This document shows, in pieces, positions 1-7,450 of a stretch of 14,527 bases of DNA. Numbering within the stretch: position 1 is the stretch's first letter; each line of letters begins with the position of its first letter. The position numbers and the translations under genes are program-made. The stretch is taken from contig JAFALX010000417.1 of NCBI GenBank assembly GCA_019234035.1, positions 1-14,527 on the forward strand, in the 5' to 3' direction. This DNA comes from Candidatus Dormiibacterota bacterium. Its GTDB lineage: Bacteria > Chloroflexota > Dormibacteria > Aeolococcales > Aeolococcaceae. The notes under the pieces are model-generated. The model was not told the origin of the DNA, ran no database searches, and worked only from the letters and a program-made list of their open reading frames with translations.

Positions 1-878
1 GCATGCGCAGTCTCGTGGTCTTCAAGTCGGGCGACGAGATCAACCGGGCGGTGCCGCTCTCGCTCCGCGTTCGCGACCGGCTCGTCATCGCCGCCGACGC
101 GTACATCGAGCCCCTCGTGGTCGTCCTCGATGCGTACTACAGGGCGCTGGTCGTCCTCGTCGAGAAGAACAGCTCGCAGTTCTGGACGCATCACCTCGGC
201 CACGAGGAGGGCGTGCACGAGTTGAGCGCCGAGCTCCCCAGCGACGACGCCGACCGCTCGAATCCCGGCAAGGCCGCCCGGCAGCGGGAGACGCATCTGC
301 ACTGGCACCTGCGCGCCACCGTCCAGGCGATGACCAGACTCATGGCCGAGTACGAGTGCGACGTCAGCGTCCTCGCCGGCGCCGAGGAGGTGACCGTGGA
401 GCTCGAGCGCCTGCTGCCCGACGCGCTGCGGGCGACGCTCGCCGGCACGATCCACCCGAGCGAGAAGGGGCCGGGCGAGGCCCGCGCCGCGCTCGTCGAC
501 GGCGCCCTCGGCGACTACCGCGAACGCGTCGAGACCGCAGCACTCGAGGAGCTGGGGCTCTTCGCGGGTCACGGGCTCCTCGTCGGCGGCCTCGATGACG
601 TGCTCGGCGCGGTCGATGAGTTCCGAGTCCGCCGCTTGTTCCTGAGCGACGCGCTCGCCGCCCCGGGCCACTACTGCCGGCAGCACCACTACCTCGCGCT
701 CGAGGGTGGCCGCTGCCCCTTCGACGACTCCGAGCTGCTGCCGACAGAGAACGTCGTCGATGAGCTCGTCGAGTTCACCCTGCAGCACGGCGTCGACCTG
801 ATGCTCGTCGTGCGCCGTCACGACCTGGTCGATGCGCATGGCGGCGTCGCCGCGGTGCTGTACCCGCCGGCGGCCTGA
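1..878 (+). CDS. baeRF10-like protein (Vms1/eRF1-like family), 5' end outside window
   Basis: About 291 residues are visible from the first in-frame ATG at 3, but the reading frame is open to the window edge. The protein lacks the N-terminal strand-rich part usual in this family, so the gene most likely starts upstream. The C-terminal part resembles an eRF1 domain 3 module: HYCRQHHYLALEGG, then CPFDDSELLPTENVVDELVEF, a Cys-containing loop followed by a helix and a short strand (DLMLVV). The middle has a His-rich helix (RETHLHWHLRATVQAM). Bacterial archaeo-eukaryotic release-factor-like proteins (baeRF) are related to Vms1/ANKZF1, which release peptides from stalled ribosomes; activity in this branch is largely inferred. 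The last 61 bp overlap the end of the converging P-type ATPase gene. I am fairly sure of the family and unsure of the role. Confidence 0.75.
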   Translation, partial: MRSLVVFKSGDEINRAVPLSLRVRDRLVIAADAYIEPLVVVLDAYYRALVVLVEKNSSQFWTHHLGHEEGVHELSAELPSDDADRSNPGKAARQRETHLHWHLRATVQAMTRLMAEYECDVSVLAGAEEVTVELERLLPDALRATLAGTIHPSEKGPGEARAALVDGALGDYRERVETAALEELGLFAGHGLLVGGLDDVLGAVDEFRVRRLFLSDALAAPGHYCRQHHYLALEGGRCPFDDSELLPTENVVDELVEFTLQHGVDLMLVVRRHDLVDAHGGVAAVLYPPAA

Positions 879-3199
879 CGCACCACCGCAACCGGGGCGT
901 GGCCGAGGCGGCGCGCGAGCAGCCAGAAGGCCATCAACGCCACCACGCCCGCGGCCGCTGTCGCCAGGGTGGCGGCGAGCTGCCCGGGCGGCGGCAGCTG
1001 CAGCGCGTAGAACCTGCGCACTGGCTGCACGACGAAGACGAGCGCAAAACCGGTCAGTGACGCGGCGACGAGCAGCACCTTCCACCACGTGAACGGCAGT
1101 GCCAGGAGCAGCAGCACCAGCAGGCTCAGCACGAGCCCGGTGATCGTCGCCGCGGTTCGCTGCTGCAACAGCGGCAGCGCCTGGGCGTGCAGCAGCAGGT
1201 ACACGACCAGGATCGTCGCGGCGCAGATGATGCCGGCGGGGATCGTGAAGCGCAGCACGCGATCGATGAACCCGGGCACGTAGCGCCGCAGGTTGGAGCC
1301 CAGCGCCAGGAAGAACGCGGGAAAGCCGACGGCCAGGGCATCGATGATCGTGAGGTGACGCGGCAGAAAGGGATACGGCAGCAACAGGATGCCGACCGCG
1401 ACGGCAAGCAGCGTCGTCCACACGGTCTTGGTCAGGAAGATGTTGGCGACGCGCTCGACGTTCGCCGTGACGCGCCGCCCTTCCGCGACGACGCCGGGGA
1501 GCGTTGCGAAGTTGCTGTCCAGCAGCACGATCTCGGCCACCGCCTTCGTCGCCGGGGCGCCCGATCCCATGGCGATGCCGACATCCGCGAGCTTGAGCGC
1601 CAGCGCGTCGTTGACGCCGTCGCCGGTCATCGCCACGGTGTGGCCGCGGCGCTGCAGCGCGGTGACGATGGCCTGCTTCTGATCCGGTGTGACGCGGCCG
1701 AAGACCGAGCGCTCGTGCAGCACGGCGGCGAGCGCATCCGGATCCTCCGGCAGATGACGCGCGTCGACGGGCTGCTCGGCGCCGGGGACGCCGACGCGCG
1801 CGGCGACCGCGGCGACGGTGTTCGGGCTGTCGCCCGAGATCAACTTGGGTGACACCCCCTGCTGCTTGAAGTACGCGATGGCCGCCGCGGCCTCCGGCCG
1901 CACCTGCTCGCTGCAGACGACGAACGCGGTGGGCCGCTGCCCGGCCGGCAGCGTCTCGCCGTGCAGCGCCGCGTCGGTCCGGGTGAGGACCAGCACGCGG
2001 GCGCCGCTGCTCGCGAGCTCGGCCGCACGCTCCACGTCCGACGCGCTCGCGGCGGGCAGCACGATCTCCGGCGCGCCGAGCACCCATGTGCCCTGCCCGT
2101 CGAAGGTCGCGGCACTCCACTTTCGCGCTGAGGAGAAGGGCACCGATGCGCTGCGCGTCCACGTGGCGCTCGGCGGAAAGTGCCCGGCCACCGCGGCCAG
2201 CGTCGCGTTGCGATTCTCGTCGTCTGCCAGTGCGCCGAGCGCCGCCGGCACGGGCGCGGTCGCGTCGAGAGTCACCAGCTGGGCGAAGGTGATGTCGCCG
2301 TCGGTGATCGTGCCCGTCTTGTCGAAGCAGACGACGTCGACGCGTGCGAGCCCCTCCACGGCAGGCAGCTGCTGCACCAGCACCTTGCGCCGCGCGAGCG
2401 ACACGGCGGCGACGCCGAAGGCGATGCTCGTCAGGAGCACAAGTCCCTGCGGCACCATGCCGACCAGCGCTGCGACGGTGCTGATGAGCGCGTCGCGAAG
2501 GTTGCTGTGCGCATGCAGCTGGCTGACGACAGTGAGCAACGCCACCGGACCGATCGCGAATGTGACGTAGCGCAGGATGCGGTTGATGCCGGCGATGAGC
2601 TCCGAGTGCGCCAGCTCGAATCGCTGCGCCTTGATCGTGAGCTTGCGCGCGTACGCGTCGTCGCCGACGGCCGTCGCCTGATACCGCCCCGATCCCGCGA
2701 CGACGAAGCTCCCCGAGAGCACATTGACGCCGGCCGGCTTGTCCACCGGTTCCGACTCGCCGGTGAGCAGCGACTCGTCGACCTGCATGCCCGTGCTCTC
2801 CTGCACGACGCCGTCCGCAACGATCTGATCGCCGGCCCGCAGATCGACGAGGTCGTCGAGCACCAGGTCCGCAACATCGACGTGCTGCACGGCGCCGTCG
2901 CGGACCACCCGCACGTGCGGTTCGTTGAGCACCGCGAGCCGGTCGAGCGTGATCTTGGCGCGCAGCTCCTGCGCGATGCCGATCACGGTGTTGGAGATGA
3001 GAATGACGCCGAACACCGCATCCTGCGGCTGCCCGACGATCAGGATGATGACGAGCAGCGTGCCGAGGATGAGGTTGAAGCGCGTGACGACGTTGCCGCG
3101 CAGGATCTTCGCAACAGACCGGCTCGTGCGCTCGCTGGTGGCGTTGGTCTGACCGCGCTCGCGGCGGGCGGCGACCTCGGCGGCGGTGAGGCCGTTCAG
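818..3199 (-). CDS. ctpE: CtpE-like cation-transporting P-type ATPase (probable Ca2+), CTG start proposed
   Basis: About 793 aa if read from CTG at 3199-3197. All P-type hallmarks are visible: actuator TGES at about residues 146-149, phosphorylation motif DKTGTITDG with Asp293, nucleotide-domain GAPE, hinge TGDGVNDA (residues 525-532), and a C-terminal multi-helix membrane domain. The M4-to-P segment PAVEGLARVDVVCFDKTGT and the N-terminal GLTAAEVAARRERGQTN are typical of mycobacterial CtpE, a Ca2+-uptake ATPase at the plasma membrane. The nearest standard start is GTG at 3016, but the family-like sequence continues 61 codons upstream through M1 (FNLILGTLLVIILIVG). No ATG, GTG or TTG occurs between there and the in-frame stop at 3299-3301. 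The only reasonable start is CTG overlapping the TGA of the upstream hydrolase (CTGA), with GAGG about 10 nt before it. M4 reads VPQGL where P2-type pumps usually have PEGL. Family confident; substrate inferred. Confidence 0.88.
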   Translation of the reverse strand: MNGLTAAEVAARRERGQTNATSERTSRSVAKILRGNVVTRFNLILGTLLVIILIVGQPQDAVFGVILISNTVIGIAQELRAKITLDRLAVLNEPHVRVVRDGAVQHVDVADLVLDDLVDLRAGDQIVADGVVQESTGMQVDESLLTGESEPVDKPAGVNVLSGSFVVAGSGRYQATAVGDDAYARKLTIKAQRFELAHSELIAGINRILRYVTFAIGPVALLTVVSQLHAHSNLRDALISTVAALVGMVPQGLVLLTSIAFGVAAVSLARRKVLVQQLPAVEGLARVDVVCFDKTGTITDGDITFAQLVTLDATAPVPAALGALADDENRNATLAAVAGHFPPSATWTRSASVPFSSARKWSAATFDGQGTWVLGAPEIVLPAASASDVERAAELASSGARVLVLTRTDAALHGETLPAGQRPTAFVVCSEQVRPEAAAAIAYFKQQGVSPKLISGDSPNTVAAVAARVGVPGAEQPVDARHLPEDPDALAAVLHERSVFGRVTPDQKQAIVTALQRRGHTVAMTGDGVNDALALKLADVGIAMGSGAPATKAVAEIVLLDSNFATLPGVVAEGRRVTANVERVANIFLTKTVWTTLLAVAVGILLLPYPFLPRHLTIIDALAVGFPAFFLALGSNLRRYVPGFIDRVLRFTIPAGIICAATILVVYLLLHAQALPLLQQRTAATITGLVLSLLVLLLLALPFTWWKVLLVAASLTGFALVFVVQPVRRFYALQLPPPGQLAATLATAAAGVVALMAFWLLARRLGHAPVAVVRQAAGGYSTAATPPCASTRS

Positions 3200-3912
3200 C
3201 CCGCGAAGGCCTCGCTGAAGAAGGCGGTTGCCGCCGCGAACGACCGCCGGTCGGTGCGCTCGTGATACGCGACACCCGGCATCCCGCCGGGAGCCGCATC
3301 AGCGTGGGTGAAGCCGTGCATCGCGTCGCCGTACACGTTGATCTGAGAATCCGCCCCGGCGTTCTGCATCTCGTCGACGAACGCGACCACGTCGCTCATC
3401 GGCACGTGCGGGTCGATCGCTCCGTGGCACGCGAGCACGCTCGCCTTGACAGCGCCCGTCTGCGCCGGACGCGGCGTCTTGAAGCTGCCGTGCATGCTGA
3501 CCACGCCGCGCAGGTCGACGCCGGCGCGCGCCAGCGTGATCACCGTCATGCCGCCGAAACAGAACCCCACAGCACCGAAGCGGCCGTCGACGTTGCCCTC
3601 GTCTGCGAGCACCGTCAGCCCTGCCTGGGCGCGGCGCACCAGCGTGTCGGGATTGTCGCGCAGCGCCATCAGCATCGCGCGCCGCCCGTCGCCGGGCGGG
3701 ATCGGGCCGTACATGTCGCAGGCGAAGACGTCGTAGCCCAGCGCCGCGTAGCGCTCAGCCTGACCGCGTGCATGTGCGTCCAGCCCGCCGCCCCCGTGGA
3801 CGAGCAGGATCCCCGGGCGCGGCCCGGCGGTCTCGTCGTCATCACCGACCAGGAGGCCGGCAAGCGGGGTGTCGCCATCGCTGTACGCAATGTCGCGAGC
3901 TGTGGTCGGCAT
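3196..3912 (-). CDS. Dienelactone hydrolase family protein
   Basis: A 238-aa single-domain alpha/beta hydrolase of the usual DLH length. The nucleophile elbow GFCFGG carries Cys118 instead of Ser, as in dienelactone hydrolase. The remaining triad is Asp167 (HGAIDPHVP) and His199 (AMHGFTH). The oxyanion-side motif VHGGGGLD lies near residues 39-46. DLH enzymes open enol-lactones in chloroaromatic breakdown, but most genomic homologues have unknown ester or lactone substrates, and no catechol-pathway genes are nearby. No signal peptide is seen, so it is probably cytoplasmic. The ATG start has GAGG 8 nt upstream (ACGAGGTACCCGC). Its stop is fused to the proposed CTG start of the ATPase, suggesting translational coupling. 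It diverges from the ABC genes across 51 bp. Confidence 0.88.
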   Translation of the reverse strand: MPTTARDIAYSDGDTPLAGLLVGDDDETAGPRPGILLVHGGGGLDAHARGQAERYAALGYDVFACDMYGPIPPGDGRRAMLMALRDNPDTLVRRAQAGLTVLADEGNVDGRFGAVGFCFGGMTVITLARAGVDLRGVVSMHGSFKTPRPAQTGAVKASVLACHGAIDPHVPMSDVVAFVDEMQNAGADSQINVYGDAMHGFTHADAAPGGMPGVAYHERTDRRSFAAATAFFSEAFAG

Positions 3913-3950
3913 GCGGGTACCTCGTTCTCAGATGGGCCGGTTGGGTCCAG

Positions 3951-3963
3951 TATTCTTGCCCGA
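3951..3963 (+). promoter_or_regulatory. Candidate -10 element for a leaderless ABC transporter mRNA
   Basis: TATTCT at 3951-3956 matches four of six bases of a sigma-70-type -10, including the key TA...T. It ends 7 nt before the GTG start at 3964. No Shine-Dalgarno sequence is present before this GTG, so transcription probably begins at or next to the start codon. The -35 region is weak (TTCTCA at 3925-3930 with long spacing). Leaderless mRNAs are common in Actinobacteria. The 51-bp gap is shared with the divergent hydrolase gene. Confidence 0.45.
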
Positions 3964-5286
3964 GTGAGCGCGGATCCGTGGTTCGTCAAGCGCCAGATCG
4001 GGTTCGGCTGGCGTCCGGCGGCCTGGCAGGGCTGGGTGATCACGGTGGTGGTCCTCGGCTCCGGGATCGCGGCGGTGATCGTCGGGCGCGTCCACAAGTC
4101 GCTGCTCGGCTACATCGGTCTTCTCGCCGCGTTCGGCCTGTACGCGCTCGTCGCGTCGGCGGCGGCGCGCGTGCAGGCGGGCGCCCGCGCAACCGCAACC
4201 GCGGCAGCTCCCACGGCGACGGCGCCGGCGTCCGCTGCACCCGCACCACGCGCCATTGCAACCGCGCCGGCACCCGTGCGACCGGCGCTCGACACGTCGC
4301 GCCCGCCGGCGCTCGTCGTCGACCATCTCACCAAGCGGTTCGGGGATCGCGTCGCGTTCCAGGACGTCTCCTTCACCGTCGGCGCGGGAGAGGTGTTCGG
4401 GTTTCTCGGACCGAACGGCGCCGGCAAGACCACCACCGTGCGCACGCTCGGCACGCTGATCGCACCGACCTCCGGGTCCGCGATCGTTGCCGGCATGCCC
4501 CTGCTGCCGGAGAACGGCCAGGCCATCCGTCAGCGCATCGCGATCATGCCCGAGGCGCCGGGCCTCTATCTGCGCCTGAGCGTGCGCGAGAACCTGCAGT
4601 ACTTCGCCGGGCTGTTCTCCATCGCGAATCCCAACGAGCGAATCGGCGAGGTGCTCGAGGCGGTCAACATGCTGCCGCGCATCGACGATCTCTGCGGCAG
4701 CCTCTCCAAAGGACTCAAGCAGCGAGCGGGCCTGGCGCGCGCATTGCTCAGCAATCCCGAGGTGCTGTTCCTCGACGAACCGACCTCGGGGCTCGATCCC
4801 GTGGCCACGCGCGACGTCAACGATCTCATCGAGGGCCTGCGCCGTCGTGGTGTGACGGTGTTCCTCACGACGCATCGCCTCGAGGAGGCGCAGCGTCTGT
4901 GCGATCGCGTTGCCATTCTCAACACGACGATGCGCATGGTGGGACGGCCGGACGATCTGCGCGCCAAGCTGTTCAGCCGGGCGCTGGTCGTGGCCACCGC
5001 GTCGCCCCTCTCCTCGCCCGCGAACGTGTTCGACAGCGTCAAGGGCATCGACGGCTGGTCGCTCGACGCCGTCCAGGATGAGAACGCGGACGCGAGCACT
5101 CCGCCGCCCGATGGCGGCGCGCGCTACGTCGTGAACGTCTCCGACCCCAAGGCCGTTGCGCCCGAGCTCACGCGCGCGCTCGTCGCCGCCGGCGCCGATG
5201 TCGAGCAGCTCGCGGAGCGCGTGCACTCGCTCGAGGACATCTACCTGCAGCTCGTCAACGAGGACGTGGAGGCGACGCACCGATGA
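3964..5286 (+). CDS. ABC-2 type exporter ATP-binding protein with N-terminal membrane hairpin
   Basis: 440 aa from GTG 3964. The frame is open far upstream, but that part overlaps the divergent hydrolase and looks antisense; the GTG directly precedes SADPWFVKRQIGFGWRP. Residues about 18-68 form two hydrophobic helices (WVITVVVLGSGIAAVIVG and SLLGYIGLLAAFGLYALVA). An Ala/Thr/Pro-rich linker follows to about residue 115. The ABC domain then has Walker A GPNGAGKTT (149-157), signature LSKGLKQR (from 247), Walker B VLFLDEP with Asp271 and Glu272, D-loop SGLDP, and switch His304 (TTHRLEEA). The Q-loop position reads MPEAPGLY, as is common in NatA/DrrA-like ATPases. It overlaps the permease by ATGA, so they form one exporter. 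The substrate cannot be told from sequence. The membrane hairpin plus linker is atypical for this family, whose ATPases are normally soluble and about 240-330 aa. Confidence 0.9.
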   Translation: MSADPWFVKRQIGFGWRPAAWQGWVITVVVLGSGIAAVIVGRVHKSLLGYIGLLAAFGLYALVASAAARVQAGARATATAAAPTATAPASAAPAPRAIATAPAPVRPALDTSRPPALVVDHLTKRFGDRVAFQDVSFTVGAGEVFGFLGPNGAGKTTTVRTLGTLIAPTSGSAIVAGMPLLPENGQAIRQRIAIMPEAPGLYLRLSVRENLQYFAGLFSIANPNERIGEVLEAVNMLPRIDDLCGSLSKGLKQRAGLARALLSNPEVLFLDEPTSGLDPVATRDVNDLIEGLRRRGVTVFLTTHRLEEAQRLCDRVAILNTTMRMVGRPDDLRAKLFSRALVVATASPLSSPANVFDSVKGIDGWSLDAVQDENADASTPPPDGGARYVVNVSDPKAVAPELTRALVAAGADVEQLAERVHSLEDIYLQLVNEDVEATHR

Positions 5287-6059
5287 GCTTCAGCCTCGGT
5301 CGCGCGCGCGCTGTGCTCGTGAAGGAGCTGCGGGACTTCCGGCGCAACAAGTTCATCATCGGCACGATCGTGGTGCTGCCGCTGATCTTCATCATCGTGC
5401 CCATCTCCGATCTGTTCCGCGCCGCTCCGCCCCGGTTGCAGACGGTGCAGGTCGGCACCAGCCTGCTGCTCCTCCTGGTCGCGCCCGTGGTCATGCCGGC
5501 GACCATCGCGGCGTACTCGGTGGTCGGCGAGAAGGAGCAGGGAACGCTCGAGCCCGTGCTGACGACACCCGTGCGCCGCGAGGAGCTGCTCATCGGCAAG
5601 GCGAGCGCGGCGCTGCTCCCCTCGGTGGCCATCGCATACCTGCTGTTCACCGTGGTGGTGATCGCCGTGCGCATCGGCGCCAGCCACGTCGTCGTCGACG
5701 ACGTATGGCAGCCACAGAACTTCCTGGCACAGGCGCTGTTCTCGCCACTGCTGGCGGGATGGGCGATCTGGGTCGGCATCGCCATCTCCGCACGCTCGTC
5801 CGACGTGCGGGTGGCGCAGCAGCTCGGCACCCTCGCGAGCCTGCCGCCGCTCGCCATCGTCGCGTTGATCGAGTATCAGGTGATCACGCCGAGCGTCACC
5901 ACGGCACTGATCATCGGTGCGATCCTCGCCGGCCTGGATGCGCTGGGATGGTGGTTCGTCGGCACCCTGTTCAACCGCGAGCGCCTCATCACCGGACGCA
6001 ACGCGACGCGCGCCACGCGCAGGCGGGTGGCGCCTCAGGAAGCGGCGAGCAGCACGTAG
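5283..6059 (+). CDS. ABC-2 type transporter permease
   Basis: 258 aa and strongly hydrophobic, with about six membrane segments: FIIGTIVVLPLIFIIVPI, SLLLLLVAPVVMPATIAAY, SVAIAYLLFTVVVIAV, LLAGWAIWVGIAIS, LPPLAIVALIEYQVI, and ALIIGAILAGLDALGWWFV. Between segments 2 and 3 lies GEKEQGTLEPVLTTPVRREELL, the cytoplasmic motif conserved in ABC-2 permeases of the NatB/YhaP kind that contact the ATPase. The ATG lies inside the stop region of the ATPase gene (ATGA), giving translational coupling and near-equal expression. The basic tail RNATRATRRRVAP is probably cytoplasmic. The final 25 bp overlap the convergent hydrolase gene. Substrate unknown: NatAB-like sodium export or drug/lipid export are both possible. 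Confidence 0.88.
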   Translation: MSFSLGRARAVLVKELRDFRRNKFIIGTIVVLPLIFIIVPISDLFRAAPPRLQTVQVGTSLLLLLVAPVVMPATIAAYSVVGEKEQGTLEPVLTTPVRREELLIGKASAALLPSVAIAYLLFTVVVIAVRIGASHVVVDDVWQPQNFLAQALFSPLLAGWAIWVGIAISARSSDVRVAQQLGTLASLPPLAIVALIEYQVITPSVTTALIIGAILAGLDALGWWFVGTLFNRERLITGRNATRATRRRVAPQEAASST

Positions 6060-7405
6060 ACGTCGGTGCGGACCTTCGCCGGGTCCTCGTCCCAGTCGCC
6101 GTAGAGCTCCCAGCCGATGCCGGCGTTGGTCCGGCCGTTTGCCCGGAGCCACTCCTCGATTGCGTCGTATGCGCGATGCATCTGCGAGTAGTCGCCGTAG
6201 TGCGAGGCCCACGCAACGTCCCCGGCGGGCGTCTCGCTGCGATGGACGCCGTCGGTGTCGGTGAAGTCGCTCAGGATCTCGACGCCAGCCTCGATGGAGA
6301 GCCGGCCGTCGCCGCCGCCGCGATAGATGACGATGTTGTGGCCGGCCCTCACCTGCTGCGCGCGCAGCACGGTCCACACGTCGCCGAGCAGGCGGCGGAT
6401 CTCGCTGCCGAGCTGCTGCTGCGCCACGGTGGCGCGCACCGAGGCGATCGGACGCGCCGTGACGTGCTCGCTGTGCACCTCGTCGCTCACGTCGCCACCT
6501 CCATTCGCGCCGGCGAGCGACGCATCGGTGCGACGCACCAGCATGGCAATGCGCTCGGCGAGCTCCGGCCAGAGCTGTCGCGGCAGCCCGTGGCCCATGC
6601 CGTCGATGATCACGAGCTCCGAGCCGGGGATGGCCGACGCGGTGGCATGGCCGCCACTCGCATCGCACAGGACGTCGGCGGTTCCGTGGATCACGAGCGT
6701 GGGCAGGGTGAGCTCGCGCAGGCGCTCGGTACGGTCGCCGGACGCCAGTGAGGCGACGGCATGCCGAGCCAGACCGAGCGTGTCATGCCCGCGGTCCCAC
6801 GAACGCGCAGCCACGTCGGCGATGCGCTCCTCCTCGAACTCGAACGCGGGCGACGCCACCGCGCGCAGCGCGCGCACCTGCCACTCGATGAATCCCTGCC
6901 GCTCGTTCGGGGGCGCGCCGAGGCCGGCGAACGCGGAGATGTCCGCTTGGCCCACGCGCGAGCTGCCCGTCGAGGACATCATCGAGGTGAGCGAGCGAAC
7001 GCGGTCGGGGTGCTCGAGCGCCATCGTCTGCGCGACCATCCCGCCGAGCGACGCGCCCACCACGTGCGCGCTGGGGATCTCGAGCACGTCGAGCAGGCCC
7101 ACGCTGTCCTCCGCCATGTCGGAGAGCGTGTAGGACGCCGTCGTGAAGTCGCCGGCCATTGCCGCGCGCACGTCCGGAGGCGGACCGTCGCTGAAATGTG
7201 TGGACCGGCCGATGTCGCGGCTGTCGAAGCGGATGACGTGCAGACCCCGCTGCACGAGCTCGTCGACGAAGCCCTCCGGCCACCAGATCATCTGCGCGCC
7301 GCCGCCCATGATCAGCAGCACCGGCGGCGCGGCGGGGTCGCCGAAGACCTCGTAGGCGATGTCGATTCGCGCCGGGCCGACGCCCGACGCGCGTTGCTCA
7401 GTCAC
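6035..7405 (-). CDS. Alpha/beta hydrolase (RdmC-like) fused to GyrI-like small-molecule-binding domain
   Basis: 456 aa. Residues about 10-295 are an alpha/beta hydrolase: oxyanion region LIMGGGAQMIWW, RFDSRDIGRSTH, nucleophile elbow GASLGG with Ser119, probable acid Asp244 (HGTADVL) and His272 (DGMGHGLP). The pattern resembles aclacinomycin methylesterase RdmC and related esterases. After a Gly-rich linker (LAGANGGGDVSDE), residues about 310-456 look like a GyrI-like (AraC effector-binding) domain: VTARPIASVRATV, a helix (EIRRLLGDVWTVLRAQQ), VIYRG, a SHYGDYSQMHRAYDAIEEWL helix, and terminal GWELYGDWDEDPAKVRTDVYVLL. Such domains bind hydrophobic cations and drugs, and some hydrolyse strained rings. 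GTG start with AAGGGAAG about 9 nt upstream. It lies 45 bp after the beta-helix gene on the same strand. Family calls are confident; the joint function is unknown. Confidence 0.85.
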   Translation of the reverse strand: MTEQRASGVGPARIDIAYEVFGDPAAPPVLLIMGGGAQMIWWPEGFVDELVQRGLHVIRFDSRDIGRSTHFSDGPPPDVRAAMAGDFTTASYTLSDMAEDSVGLLDVLEIPSAHVVGASLGGMVAQTMALEHPDRVRSLTSMMSSTGSSRVGQADISAFAGLGAPPNERQGFIEWQVRALRAVASPAFEFEEERIADVAARSWDRGHDTLGLARHAVASLASGDRTERLRELTLPTLVIHGTADVLCDASGGHATASAIPGSELVIIDGMGHGLPRQLWPELAERIAMLVRRTDASLAGANGGGDVSDEVHSEHVTARPIASVRATVAQQQLGSEIRRLLGDVWTVLRAQQVRAGHNIVIYRGGGDGRLSIEAGVEILSDFTDTDGVHRSETPAGDVAWASHYGDYSQMHRAYDAIEEWLRANGRTNAGIGWELYGDWDEDPAKVRTDVYVLLAAS

Positions 7406-7450
7406 GTCTCGACTTCCCTTTTCCTGTTCCGGGTGCGCTGGCCCTCGACG

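Noticed and set aside
818..3016. P-type ATPase starting at GTG 3016
   Set aside because: This start falls within the M1-M2 region; recognisable family sequence continues upstream to about 3190.
3262..3963. Upstream extension of the ABC ATPase frame
   Set aside because: It is antisense to the dienelactone hydrolase and reads as His/Arg/Asp-rich nonsense; the protein-like sequence begins at GTG 3964.
3928..5280. 450-codon open frame on the minus strand
   Set aside because: Antisense to the clear ABC ATPase; composition is typical of high-GC shadow frames and no motif is seen.
5241..6668. 475-codon open frame on the minus strand
   Set aside because: Overlaps the ABC permease antisense and the hydrolase fusion in the wrong frame; Arg/His/Ala-rich without domains.
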